A stretch of DNA of 64,000 nucleotides from Ancylobacter novellus DSM 506 (GTDB taxonomy: Bacteria; Pseudomonadota; Alphaproteobacteria; Rhizobiales; Xanthobacteraceae). The stretch spans positions 4,701,024 through 4,765,023 of the forward strand of contig NC_014217.1 in assembly GCF_000092925.1 (NCBI RefSeq), written 5' to 3'. Position 1 is the first letter of the stretch. Every line of letters begins with the position of its first letter. The translations under genes and the position numbers were made by a program. The notes below the pieces were generated by a model. It searched no databases. It worked only from the letters and a program-made list of their open reading frames with translations, and was not told where the DNA came from. Shown one piece after another: positions 19,120 to 28,900 of the stretch.

Positions 19120-20004
19120 ATGGCCGACATTCACAAGAACGACGTCGACGCGATCTCCGGCGTCTCGACCACCGGCCACGAGTGGGACGGCATCAAGGAA
19201 CTGAACAACCCGCTGCCGCGCTGGTGGCTCTGGACCTTCTACGTCTGCATCCTCTGGTCGTTCCTGTACTGGATCGCCTATCCGGCCTGGCCGCTGGTGA
19301 CGAGCTATACCTATGGCGTGCTCGGCTGGAAGTCGCGCGAGGCGATCCAGACCGACCTCGCCGACCTGCGCGCCCAGCGCGCCGCCTTCGGCGACAAGCT
19401 CGCCGCCGCCTCGCTCGAGGAGATCGAGCAGACCCCCGAACTGCTGGCCTTCGCCCGTGCCCAGGGACGGGCGGCCTTCGGCGACAATTGCGCCCCCTGC
19501 CACGGTGCCGGCGGGGCGGGCTCGAAGGGCTATCCCAACCTGAACGACGACGACTGGCTGTGGGGCGGCTCGCTGGAGCAGATCCAGACGACCATCCTGC
19601 ACGGCGCCCGTTCCACCGACGCCAACGCGCATGTCGGCGACATGCTGGCCTTCGGCCGCGACGGCGTCCTGCAGCGGCCGGAGATCGTGGCGGTGGCGGA
19701 CTATGTGCGCTCGCTGTCGGACCTGCCGCCGCCGGCCGGCGTGACGCCGGACCTCGCCAAGGGCAAGGAAGTGTTCGCGGCCAACTGCGCCGCCTGCCAC
19801 GGCGACGAGGGCAAGGGCAACACCGAGCTCGGCGCGCCGAACCTGACCGACGGCATCTGGCTGTTTGGCTCGGACCGCGACAGCGTGATCGCCACTATCA
19901 CCAATGGCCGCGGCGGCATCATGCCGGCCTGGTCGGGCCGTCTCGACCCGACGACGATCAAGGCCCTCACCGTCTATGTGCATTCGCTGGGGGGCGGCAA
20001 ATAG
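19120..20004 (+). CDS. ccoP: cbb3-type cytochrome c oxidase subunit III (di-haem)
   Basis: 294 residues. N-terminal cytoplasmic stretch ending in GIKELNNPLPRWW, the CcoP signature, then one membrane helix (FYVCILWSFLYWIAYPAWPL) and two cytochrome c domains with CAPCH (about 125) and CAACH (about 224). Axial Met candidates are in GDMLAFG and GGIMPAWSGRL. It accepts electrons from c-type cytochromes. Last structural gene of the operon. Confidence 0.97.
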   Translation: MADIHKNDVDAISGVSTTGHEWDGIKELNNPLPRWWLWTFYVCILWSFLYWIAYPAWPLVTSYTYGVLGWKSREAIQTDLADLRAQRAAFGDKLAAASLEEIEQTPELLAFARAQGRAAFGDNCAPCHGAGGAGSKGYPNLNDDDWLWGGSLEQIQTTILHGARSTDANAHVGDMLAFGRDGVLQRPEIVAVADYVRSLSDLPPPAGVTPDLAKGKEVFAANCAACHGDEGKGNTELGAPNLTDGIWLFGSDRDSVIATITNGRGGIMPAWSGRLDPTTIKALTVYVHSLGGGK

Positions 20005-20112
20005 CGAAGCGCATCGATGGTTGAGGCGACGGCGGGGCGCAAGACGGAGATCACTCCGCCGCGCTCCGCCGTCAGCGTTTTGAGGGGGTATCCCCGGACG
20101 AGCTCCGTCTAG

Positions 20113-20152
20113 GCGTCATCCCGCACGGCCGTCAGGCCGATCCGGGATGACG
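20113..20152. repeat. Compact palindromic repeat related to family B
   Basis: Short form: GCGTCATCCCGCACGGCC, a few bases, then GGCCGATCCGGGATGACGG. The outer ends are inverted and the long middle of family B is missing. It lies in the gap between ccoP and ccoG. Confidence 0.7.
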
Positions 20153-20265
20153 GATGAGCGGTGTCCCGCAATGCGGCGGGGCGTCTCAGCGGCGTCCCGC
20201 CACATAAGCATTTTCCCGCTCGGCAAGGCCCGGATGAACCCCGGCACGGGGCAGGATTAGAACTA

Positions 20266-20283
20266 CCCGAAACAAGTTTCGGG
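20266..20283. promoter_or_regulatory. Perfect inverted repeat just before the ccoG start
   Basis: CCCGAAAC, AA, GTTTCGGG: 8-bp arms with a 2-base spacer, ending 7 bases before the ccoG ATG and so covering the ribosome-binding region. As DNA it could be an operator. As RNA the 2-base loop is too tight to form in full, so a binding site is more likely. No matching known motif was recognised, and no FNR box was seen in 20005-20290. Confidence 0.5.
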
Positions 20284-20290
20284 CAGCGAC

Positions 20291-21757
20291 ATGAACGTGG
20301 CGACCAAGTCGGAAAACTTCGAGCCGGACGCGGACGACGACCTCCCGCTCTACGAGGCGCGGCGCAAGATCTACCCGATCGCCGTGCACGGCACCTTCCG
20401 CCGCATCAAATGGGCGCTGCTGCTCGTCACGCTCGGCATCTACTACCTGCTGCCCTTCGTGCGCTGGGACCGCGGGCCGAACGCCCCCTCGCAGGCGGTG
20501 CTGGTCGACCTCGTCAACGGGCGCTTCTACTTCTTCTTCATCGAGATCTGGCCGCAGGAGATCTACTACGTCACCGGCCTGCTGATCCTCGCCGCGCTGG
20601 TGCTGTTCCTGATGAACGCGGTGGCCGGGCGCATCTGGTGCGGCTATCTCTGCCCGCAGACCGTGTGGACCGATCTGTTCCAGGTCATCGAGCGCATGGT
20701 CGAGGGCGACCCGCGCCAGCGCCGCGAGAAGCTCAAGAGCGCCTCCAGGGCCCAGCGCGCCTTCGAGGCCGCGGCCAAGCACTTCCTCTGGCTGATGGTG
20801 GCGTGGTGGACCGGCGGCGCCTGGGTGCTCTACTTCGCCGACGCGCCGACCCTGACCATGCAGCTCCTCAAGGGCGAGGGGCCGATGGTTGCCTATCTCT
20901 GGATCGGCATCCTCACCTTCACCACCTATGTGCTCGCCGGCCACATGCGCGAGCAGGTGTGCACCTATATGTGCCCCTGGCCGCGCATCCAGGCGGCTCT
21001 GACCGACGAGTACGCCTTCAACGTCACCTATCGTTATGACCGCGGCGAGCCGCGCGGCTCGCTGAAGAAGACCGAGGCGCTGAAGCTCCAGGGCCTGCCG
21101 GCCGGCGACTGCATCGACTGCCGGCAATGCGTCGCTGCCTGCCCGACCGGCGTCGACATCCGTCTCGGCAGCCAGCTCGCCTGCATCCAGTGCGGCCTGT
21201 GCATCGACGCCTGCGACACGGTGATGGAGAAGATCGGCCGGCCGACGCGGCTGATCGCCTACGACACCGAGATGAACGTGCAGCGGCGGATCAAGGGCTT
21301 GGCGCCGGTGACCAAGGTGTTCCGCGCCCGCACCCTGCTCTACGCTGCGCTGATCGTCATCGTCGGCGGCATGATGGTGGCGACGCTGGCGATGCGCGGC
21401 TCGGAGGGCCTCTCCGCCATCCACGATCGCAACCCGCTCTTCGTGCAGCTTTCCGACGGCTCGATCCGCAACGCCTATACGCTGCGCATCGTCAACAAGC
21501 AGTCCATGCCGCGCCGCTTCGCGCTCTCGGTCGAGGGCGTGCCGGAGGCGCAACTGGAGGTCGTCGGCGGCATCTCCGAGATCGAGGACGGCCGGCCGGT
21601 GGTCGCGGTCGGCCCCGACCAGACCTTCGAGCTGCGGGCGCTGGTCTCCACCCACGCCAAGCTGCCGGCGGAGGCGTCGCTGCCCGTCACCTTCAAGATC
21701 ACCGACGTGGCCGGCGGCGAGACCTCGATCGCCCCCGACCACTTCAAGGGTCCTTGA
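20291..21757 (+). CDS. ccoG: cbb3 oxidase assembly protein CcoG (FixG), polyferredoxin-type
   Basis: 488 residues. Several membrane helices (about 40-60, 90-115, 165-185, 200-220, 350-372), WCGYLCPQTVWTDLF, and two 4Fe-4S clusters in CIDCRQCVAACPTG and CIQCGLCIDACD. A C-terminal Ig-like periplasmic domain follows. CcoG is thought to reduce Cu(II) to Cu(I) for delivery to the CcoN active site. First gene of ccoGHIS; the next gene starts 15 bases later. Confidence 0.96.
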   Translation: MNVATKSENFEPDADDDLPLYEARRKIYPIAVHGTFRRIKWALLLVTLGIYYLLPFVRWDRGPNAPSQAVLVDLVNGRFYFFFIEIWPQEIYYVTGLLILAALVLFLMNAVAGRIWCGYLCPQTVWTDLFQVIERMVEGDPRQRREKLKSASRAQRAFEAAAKHFLWLMVAWWTGGAWVLYFADAPTLTMQLLKGEGPMVAYLWIGILTFTTYVLAGHMREQVCTYMCPWPRIQAALTDEYAFNVTYRYDRGEPRGSLKKTEALKLQGLPAGDCIDCRQCVAACPTGVDIRLGSQLACIQCGLCIDACDTVMEKIGRPTRLIAYDTEMNVQRRIKGLAPVTKVFRARTLLYAALIVIVGGMMVATLAMRGSEGLSAIHDRNPLFVQLSDGSIRNAYTLRIVNKQSMPRRFALSVEGVPEAQLEVVGGISEIEDGRPVVAVGPDQTFELRALVSTHAKLPAEASLPVTFKITDVAGGETSIAPDHFKGP

Positions 21758-21772
21758 GAACGGAGAACCGCC

Positions 21773-22264
21773 ATGGCCTCGCGCGCGACGTCCTTCGATT
21801 GCGGCAAGCCCATCACCGGCAGGTTCGTCCTGCTCTGCTTCGTCAGCTTCTTCGGCGTGATCTTCGCCGCCAACTTCTTCCTGGTGCGCGCCGCGGTGAC
21901 GAGCTTCGGCGGGGTGGAGACCGAGAGCGCCTACAAGGCCGGGCTCGCCTTCCGGCAGGAGAGCGAGGCGGCGGCGGCGCAGGCGGCGCGGCACTGGCAG
22001 GTCTCCGCCCATATCGGCGAGGGCCGCGTCGAGGTGAGCGCGCAGGATGCCGCCGGACGGCCGGTGACCGGCGCCGAGGCCACGGTGCGCTTCCATCATC
22101 CGACCGACCGGCGCTTCGACGTCGCGCTGGATGCGGCCTCCGTCGGCGCCGGCCGTTGGCGCGCCGACGAGCATGTCCCGCCGGGCCAGTGGGACCTCGT
22201 CATCGAGCTGAACCGGGACGGCGAGCGGCTGTTCCGTTCCACCAACCGGGTGACCGTCAGGTAA
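21773..22264 (+). CDS. ccoH: cbb3 oxidase assembly protein CcoH (FixH)
   Basis: 163 residues with one N-terminal membrane helix (FVLLCFVSFFGVIFAANFFLV) and a periplasmic FixH domain (about 50-160) with VRFHHPTDRRFD and PPGQWDLVIELN. It assists cbb3 maturation and associates with CcoN/CcoP complexes in related bacteria. It lies between ccoG and ccoI, 9 bases from the latter. Confidence 0.93.
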   Translation: MASRATSFDCGKPITGRFVLLCFVSFFGVIFAANFFLVRAAVTSFGGVETESAYKAGLAFRQESEAAAAQAARHWQVSAHIGEGRVEVSAQDAAGRPVTGAEATVRFHHPTDRRFDVALDAASVGAGRWRADEHVPPGQWDLVIELNRDGERLFRSTNRVTVR

Positions 22265-22273
22265 GGGGTGGCG

Positions 22274-24523
22274 ATGGACGCTCAGGTCGCCGGTTTTCCC
22301 GCCATGCCGGCCGTCCCGGCGGAGGAGCCTGCCCAGGACTATTCGCTGTTCCTGCGCCGCGACCCGGCCGGGCAGGCGGAGATGGCCTTCGCCATCGAGG
22401 GCATCGACTGCGCTGCCTGCATCGACGAGATCGAGGACGCCGCCGAGACCGCGTCGGGCGTCGTCCGCGCGCGCCTCAACTACACCACCCATCGCCTCAC
22501 CGTCGGCTGGGACGCGAAGGCCGTGCCGCAGCCCGCCGCCGTGATGGCGGCGCTGGGAAAGGCCGGCTACCGCGCCTATCCCTTCGAGGCCGACCGGCTG
22601 GAGGCGATCGAGCACGCCACCTCGCGGCATTTGCTGCGGTGCCTCGCGGTCGCCGGCTTCGCCATGATGAACATCATGCTGCTGTCGGTATCGGTGTGGT
22701 CGGGCAACGTGACCGACATCACGCCGGAGACGCGCGACCTGTTCCACTGGCTCTCGGCGGTGATCGCACTGCCGGCGGCGGCCTATGCCGGCCAGCCGTT
22801 CTTCCAGAGCGCCCTGCGGGCCTTGAGGGCACGTTCGCTCAACATGGACGTGCCGATCACGCTCGGCGTCACGCTGGCGCTCGGCGTCTCCGTGTTTGAG
22901 ACGCTGAACCACGCCGAGCACGCCTATTTCGACTCGGCGGTGATGCTGCTGTTCTTCCTGCTCACCGGCCGCTATCTCGACCACGCCATGCGCCGCAAGA
23001 CGCGGGCGGAGGCCGGCAATCTCACGGCGCTCAAGGCCACCACCGCCAACCGCATCGAGGCCGACGGCACGCTCGTCACCGTGCCCGCCGCGGCGGTGAA
23101 GCCCGGCGACGAGGTGATGCTGCGCGCCGGCGAGCGTGCGCCGGTGGACGGCATCGTGCTTACCGGCACAGCCGCCGTCGACGAGAGCCTCGTCACCGGC
23201 GAGACGCTGCCGCGCAAGGTCGAGCCCGGCGAGGCGGTGCATGCCGGCAGCCTGATCCATGACGGCACGCTGCGGCTGCGCACCACCGCGGTGGGCGAGG
23301 ACACCTTCCTCGACGAGATCGAGCGGCTGCTCGACAAGGCCTCGACCGCGCGCGGGCGCTATGTCCGCCTCGCCGACCGGGCCGCGCGGCTTTACGCGCC
23401 GGTGGTGCACGCGACGGCGCTGCTGTCGCTCCTCGGCTGGCTGCTTATGGGCGCCTCCATCCATCAGGCGGTGCTGATCGCCGTGGCGGTGCTCATCATC
23501 ACCTGCCCCTGCGCCTTGGCGCTCGCCGTGCCGGCAGTGCAGGTGGTGGCGGCCGGCACGCTGATGCGGAACGGCATATTGCTGAACTCCGGCGACGCCT
23601 TCGAGCGGCTGGCCGAGGTCGACACTGTCGCCTTCGACAAGACGGGAACGCTGACCCTGCCCGAGCCGCGGCTTGCCGTGACCCGCGACGTGCCGCCGGG
23701 CCTGATGAACGCGGCTGCGCGCCTCGCCCTGGCCAGCACCCATCCGCTGGCGCGGGCCATCGCCGCCGCGCATCCCGGCGCGATCCCGGTCGAGGGCGCG
23801 CGCGAGATCAGCGGCGCGGGGGTGGAGGCGGAGATCGACGGCCTGCCGGCGCGGCTCGGCAGCCCGGCCTTCTGCGATTGCGAGGGGCTGGCGGCGCAGC
23901 GTGCGGAGCAGGAGCCCGACGCCTCGCTGGTCGCGGTCAGGCTCGGCCACCAGAGCGCGGTGCTGGAGGTGCGGCAGGCGCTGCGGACCGATGCGGTCGC
24001 CGTCGTCGAACAATTGCAGCGGGAGGGTCGGCACGTCGCGCTGCTCTCGGGCGACCGTACCGCGGCGGTGGCGCCGGTGGCGCGGACGCTCGGCATCGCC
24101 GACTGGTGGGCAGAGCTGCGCCCGGCCGGCAAAATCGCCGTGCTGGAGAGTTTCGAGGCGCGCGGACGCGTGCTGATGGTCGGCGACGGGCTCAACGACG
24201 CGCCCTCGCTCGCGGCCGCCCATGTCTCGCTCTCGCCGATAACCGCCGCCGACGTGACGCGGGCGCAGGCGGACGCGGTGTTCCTCGGCGACAAGCTCGC
24301 TCCGGTCGCGACCGCGCTGCATGTCGCCGCCAAGGCGCGTCAGCTGATGCAACAGAACCTGACCATCGCCGTGGTCTACAATCTCATCGCCGTGCCGCTC
24401 GCCATCGGCGGCTTCGTGACGCCGCTCATTGCCGCGCTGGCCATGTCCGGCTCCTCGGTGATCGTCACGCTGAACGCGCTGCGCGCCCGGAACGGCGCGC
24501 CGGCTGCGAAGGAGGTCGCATGA
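22274..24523 (+). CDS. ccoI: Copper-exporting P1B-type ATPase CcoI (FixI)
   Basis: About 749 residues. An N-terminal metal-binding domain has GIDCAACIDEIED (CxxC near 45). The P-type core shows CPC in ITCPCALALAVP, the phosphorylation site DKTGTLT, GDGLNDAPS and eight expected membrane helices. It moves Cu(I) to the periplasm for cbb3 assembly rather than for resistance. Start set at ATG 22274 with AAGGGG 5 bases upstream; GTG 22268 is two codons earlier. It overlaps ccoS by 4 bases. Confidence 0.96.
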   Translation: MDAQVAGFPAMPAVPAEEPAQDYSLFLRRDPAGQAEMAFAIEGIDCAACIDEIEDAAETASGVVRARLNYTTHRLTVGWDAKAVPQPAAVMAALGKAGYRAYPFEADRLEAIEHATSRHLLRCLAVAGFAMMNIMLLSVSVWSGNVTDITPETRDLFHWLSAVIALPAAAYAGQPFFQSALRALRARSLNMDVPITLGVTLALGVSVFETLNHAEHAYFDSAVMLLFFLLTGRYLDHAMRRKTRAEAGNLTALKATTANRIEADGTLVTVPAAAVKPGDEVMLRAGERAPVDGIVLTGTAAVDESLVTGETLPRKVEPGEAVHAGSLIHDGTLRLRTTAVGEDTFLDEIERLLDKASTARGRYVRLADRAARLYAPVVHATALLSLLGWLLMGASIHQAVLIAVAVLIITCPCALALAVPAVQVVAAGTLMRNGILLNSGDAFERLAEVDTVAFDKTGTLTLPEPRLAVTRDVPPGLMNAAARLALASTHPLARAIAAAHPGAIPVEGAREISGAGVEAEIDGLPARLGSPAFCDCEGLAAQRAEQEPDASLVAVRLGHQSAVLEVRQALRTDAVAVVEQLQREGRHVALLSGDRTAAVAPVARTLGIADWWAELRPAGKIAVLESFEARGRVLMVGDGLNDAPSLAAAHVSLSPITAADVTRAQADAVFLGDKLAPVATALHVAAKARQLMQQNLTIAVVYNLIAVPLAIGGFVTPLIAALAMSGSSVIVTLNALRARNGAPAAKEVA

Positions 24524-24684
24524 CCGTGCTGCTCTATCTGGTGCCGGCGGCGCTGAGCCTCGGCCTGCTCGGCCTCGCGGCCTTCCTGTGGTCGCTGCGC
24601 GCCGGGCAATATGACGACATGGACGGCGCCGCCGTGCGCGTGCTCCAGGATGACGATCTGGCCGATCCGCGGGGCCGTCGATGA
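24520..24684 (+). CDS. ccoS: cbb3 oxidase maturation protein CcoS (FixS)
   Basis: 54 residues: one N-terminal membrane helix (LYLVPAALSLGLLGLAAFLWSL), then SLRAGQYDDMDGAAVRVL, the signature of CcoS. It is needed for haem/Cu insertion into CcoN. Start and stop both overlap neighbours by 4 bases (ATGA on each side), so it is translationally coupled to ccoI and to the MFS gene after it. Confidence 0.95.
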   Translation: MTVLLYLVPAALSLGLLGLAAFLWSLRAGQYDDMDGAAVRVLQDDDLADPRGRR

Positions 24685-25823
24685 GCGCCAGCAACTATTA
24701 TGACGAGGCCACCGCCCGCGCCGGCCGGCTCGGCTGCGCCTGCCCGGAGGACGGACCGCGCGAATTGCGCCGGCCGCTCGGCACGGTGCGTCTTGCCGGC
24801 GGCTTCGCGCTGGTGGTGCTGGCGCAGGCGCTGACGCTGGGCGCGCTGCCGCTGGCTGGGGCCATGCTGGCGCCGCGCCCGGAACTGGGGACCCTGCCGC
24901 TCGCCGCCTTCCTCGCCGGGGCGGCGCTGGCCAGCCTGCCGGCCAGCTTCCTGCTCGACGCCTTCGGCCGCCGCGCCGGCTTCGCGCTGGGGGCGAGCCT
25001 CGGCGTCGCCGGCGGGCTCATCGCCGCTTACGGCCTCATGCTCGCCGCCTTCCCGCTGCTGATCATCGGCGCCGCCTGGCTGGGCGCCGCGCAGGGCTTC
25101 GGCATGTTCTACCGCCACGCCGCCGCCTTCGGCGCGGGAGCGGGCGGGCAGGGCGCGGCGGTGGCGCGGCTTCTCGGCGCCGGCGTGCTCGCCGGCCTCG
25201 CCGGGCCGCTGCTCGCCGGTGCGGCGGAGGCGGCGTTCTCGCCCTTCACCTTCGCCGGCACGCTGATCCTCGCCGCCATCGCCCAGCTCGGCGCGCTCGC
25301 CTTCGCGGTGACCCTGCCGGAGGCGCGCTTCTCCCATGCGGGGCTCACCGTCGAGGCGATGCGGGAAACGGGGCCGGCGACGGCTCTCACTTGGAAAGCG
25401 GTTGCCGTGCCGACCGTGCTGGCGGCGCTGGCCTGGGGTGCGATGACCGCCGCCATGGCCGGCGCGCCGCTGTCACTCGCCGGCTGCAGTGTGGGCGTGC
25501 CGCTGATCTCCGGCGTCGTCGCCTGGCACGTTGTGGCGATGTATGCCCCGGCGCTGGCCGGCGGCGCGCTGGCAAGCCGCTTCGGCGCTGGCCCGCTGGC
25601 GCTCGTCGCCGCTGCGGTATGCGTCGCGGCTGCGGCGACGACCGCGCACGCGGCCGATGCGGCGACCATCACCGTGGCTTTCCTCGCCGTCGGCGCCGGC
25701 TGGTCGCTGGCGACGCTGGCCGCGACGCTGATGCTGCACGCCAGGGGCACCCCCTCGCGCCTCCAGCTCGCCGCCCATGACGGCGTGCTGCTGGTCGCGG
25801 CGCTGCTCGGCACCTTCCTCTGA
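24681..25823 (+). CDS. ccoA: MFS transporter of the CcoA (CalT) copper-importer type
   Basis: 380 residues, about 12 membrane helices. It overlaps ccoS by 4 bases and so belongs to the oxidase assembly operon. In the segment where helices 7 and 8 are expected it carries MTAAM (Met255, Met259) and HVVAM (His283, Met287). The CcoA family of Cu importers for cbb3 oxidase is defined by MxxxM and HxxxM in these helices (233/237 and 261/265 in Rhodobacter capsulatus, from memory), and the 28-residue distance between the two motifs is the same here. The cytoplasmic N-terminus also has CACPEDGP. Generic MFS is the fallback call. Confidence 0.8.
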   Translation: MSASNYYDEATARAGRLGCACPEDGPRELRRPLGTVRLAGGFALVVLAQALTLGALPLAGAMLAPRPELGTLPLAAFLAGAALASLPASFLLDAFGRRAGFALGASLGVAGGLIAAYGLMLAAFPLLIIGAAWLGAAQGFGMFYRHAAAFGAGAGGQGAAVARLLGAGVLAGLAGPLLAGAAEAAFSPFTFAGTLILAAIAQLGALAFAVTLPEARFSHAGLTVEAMRETGPATALTWKAVAVPTVLAALAWGAMTAAMAGAPLSLAGCSVGVPLISGVVAWHVVAMYAPALAGGALASRFGAGPLALVAAAVCVAAAATTAHAADAATITVAFLAVGAGWSLATLAATLMLHARGTPSRLQLAAHDGVLLVAALLGTFL

Positions 25824-25861
25824 GATTTGACCTGTCGGAACCTGATTGACGCCTGCCGGGT

Positions 25862-25891
25862 TTTATGTAAGTGATCGTTCACTGACATAAA
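25862..25891. promoter_or_regulatory. 30-bp near-perfect palindrome, probable TetR operator
   Basis: The left half is TTTATGTAAGTGATC. The right half is GTTCACTGACATAAA, whose complement matches the left half at 13 of 15 positions. The site ends 21 bases before the ATG of the acyltransferase fusion gene, where a promoter is expected. The third partner is a TetR gene at the operon end, so autoregulation is likely but inferred. Confidence 0.7.
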
Positions 25892-25912
25892 TCGAGTCGG
25901 GAGGATGGGGGC

Positions 25913-28900
25913 ATGTTCACGCGGCTCATGACGGCACGGCGGTTCGCCCCGCTGTTCTGGTGCCAATTCTTCGCGGCCTTCAACGACAACTTCGTGAAGA
26001 ACGCGATGGCGCTGCTGATCCTGTACGGCATCGCCCATGAGAATGGCGCCGAGCTGGTGACGCTCGCCGGTGCCGTGTTCATCCTGCCCTTCTTCCTGTT
26101 CTCCAGCCTCGGCGGGCAGTTCGCCGACCGCTACGACAAGTCGCTGATCGCCCGGCGGGTGAAGTTCGCCGAGATCTGGATCGTGCTGATCGCCAGCGCC
26201 GGCTTCGTGATGCAATCCGTGCCCACGCTGTTCTTCGGCCTGTTCATGATGGGCACGCTGAGCGCGCTGTTCGGGCCGGTGAAATACGGCATCCTGCCCG
26301 ACCACCTCGCCAAGGAGGAGCTGGTCGCCGGCAATGCGCTGATCGAGACCGCGACCTTTGCCGCCATCCTCGCCGGCACGGTGGGCGGGGCGATCGCCAT
26401 CACCCATACCGGCGACTGGTCGGTGGCCTTTTTCACCTTCGCCTTCGCCGTCGTCGCCTGGCTGTGCGCGCGCGCCATTCCCCGCACGCTGCCCGGCGCG
26501 CCGGACCTGAAGATCGACGCCAATATCTGGCGCAGCACCATGCAACTGCTCGGCGAGATCAAGGCGCGCCCGCCGATCTGGCGCGCGGCGCTGATCGTCT
26601 CCTGGTTCTGGCTGGTCGGCGCGGTGGTGCTGGCGCTGCTGCCCACTTTGGTGAAGGAGAATATCGGCGGCACCGAGGGCGTTGTGACGCTGTTCCTGCT
26701 GCTCTTCACCGTCGGTGTCGCCATCGGCTCGACGCTGGCGGCGCGGCTCTCGGAAGGGCGCATCATGCTGGCGCTGGTGCCGGCGGCGGGCTTGTTGATG
26801 GGCGTTTTCGCGCTCTATCTCGCCGTGCTGATGAGCGCGCAGGCGCCGGTCGCCACGCCGGTCGGCTGGCACGAGCTGCTGTTCTCCTATACGGGCCTCC
26901 ACGCCGCTATCGGCCTGATCGGCCTCGCGGCGGCGGGCGGCGCCTTCGTGGTGCCGACTTTCGCCTATCTGCAGGCCGAGGCCGGCGAGGACCGGCGCGC
27001 CCGCGTCGTCGCCGGCAACAACGTGCTCAACGCCGCCTTCATGGTGGCGGGCGCCGTGGTCATCGCCGCCCTGCAATTCGCGGGGCTCACCGCGCCGGCG
27101 CTGATGGCGGTGATCGGCGTCGCCTGCCTCATCGTCGCGGTGCTGGCCGGGCGCGCCTTCCAGGGGCAGGTGTTGCGCGACCTGATCAAGGTCGTGTTCC
27201 GCGCGCTGTTCCGCGTCGAGGTCACCGGCGCCGAATATCTGAAGGAGGCCGGCCCCGGCTCGGTCATCGCCATCAACCATGTCAGCTTCCTCGACGCCCC
27301 GCTGATTATGGCGCTGCTCGACAACGACCCGGTCTTTGCGGTCGATTCCGCCATCGCCGAGCGCTGGTGGGTGAAGCCGTTCCTGAAGCTGGTGCGCGCC
27401 TTCCCGCTCGATCCCACGCGGCCGCTGGCGACGCGCGACCTAATCCGGCTGGTGCAGCAGGGCGAGCAGCTGGTGATCTTCCCCGAGGGGCGCATCACCG
27501 TCACCGGTTCGATCATGAAGATCTATGACGGATCGGCGCTCATCGCCGACAAATCCGATGCCCAGGTGGTGCCGGTGCGCATCGAGGGGCTGGAGCAGAC
27601 CTATTTCTCCCGCCTGACCCCGGACCAGACGCGCAAGCGCCTGTTCCCCAAGGTGCGGGTGACCATCCTGCCGCCGCGCAAGCTCAAGGTCGATCCCGAG
27701 CTGTTCGGCCGCAAGCGGCGGCGCGCGGCCGGCGCGGCGCTCTACGACGTGATGAGCGATCTCGTCTTCGAGACCAGCCATACCCGCATCACCGTCTACC
27801 AGGCGGTGGAGGAGGCGGCGGTTCGCCTCGGCAAGGGCCGTGTGGTGGTCGAGGACCCGCTCGGCACCATCCTGACCTACCGCAAGCTGCTGCTGGGCGC
27901 GAAGATCCTCGGCGGCAAGCTGGCTAAGGAAACTGCGCCCGGCGAGAAGGTCGGCGTGCTGCTGCCCAACGCCGCCGGCATCGCCGTGGTGCTGATGGGC
28001 CTCTCCCGCCACGGCCGCGTGCCGGTGATGCTCAACTACACCGCCGGCGCGGCCAACCTCGTCGCCGCCTGCAAGGCCGCGGAGGTGAAGACCATCGTCG
28101 CCGCCCGTGCCTTCGTCGAGAAGGCGCGGCTGGAGGACGAGATCGCGGAGCTGGAAAAACACGTCCGCGTGTTGATGACCGAGGATATCCGCGCCAGCGT
28201 CACCACCATGGACAAGGTCGCGGCCATGCTGCCGGGCGCCGCGCCCAAGCCCGCGAGCCCGGACGACCCGGCCTTCATCCTGTTCACCTCCGGCTCGGAA
28301 GGATCGCCGAAGGGCGTGGTGCTTTCCCACCGCAACATCCTGACCAATGTGGCGCAGGTGGCGGCGCGCATCGACTTCTCGCCGGCGGACATCATGTTCA
28401 ACGTGCTGCCCGTCTTTCATTCCTTCGGGCTCACCGGCGGGCTGGTTCTGCCCATGGTGTCCGGCCTGAAGACCTATCTCTATCCCTCGCCGCTGCACTA
28501 CCGGATCATCCCGGAGCTGGTCTACGCGACGAACGCCACCGCCATCGTCGGCACCGACACCTTCCTCATGGGCTATGCCCGCACCGCCAACCCCTACGAC
28601 TTCCGTTCGCTGCGCTTCGTGGTGGCCGGCGCCGAGCCGGTGAAGGCGGAGACGCGGCGGGTGTGGATGGAGAAGTTCGGCCACCGCATCCTCGAAGGCT
28701 ATGGCGTGACCGAATGCTCGCCGGTGCTGGCGGTGAACACGCCGATGTTCAACCGCGCGGGCACGGTGGGCCGCATGTTGCCGGGCATCCACCACCGACT
28801 GGAGCCGGTCACCGGCATCGACGAGGGCGGAAGGCTTCAGGTGCGCGGGCCGAACGTGATGCTCGGCTATCTGCGCGCGGAGAAGCCGGGCGTGGTCGAG

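Noticed and set aside
20186..24694. Very long minus-strand open frame (1502 codons) across ccoG-ccoI
   Set aside because: It is the antisense shadow of GC-rich coding DNA. The plus-strand genes have clear domains and ribosome binding sites, and the shadow has only low-complexity Arg/Ala/Gly-rich sequence.
25109..27280. Minus-strand open frame of 723 codons across the CcoA-like and acyltransferase genes
   Set aside because: Shadow frame. It spans the end of one well-supported gene, an intergenic operator and the start of another.
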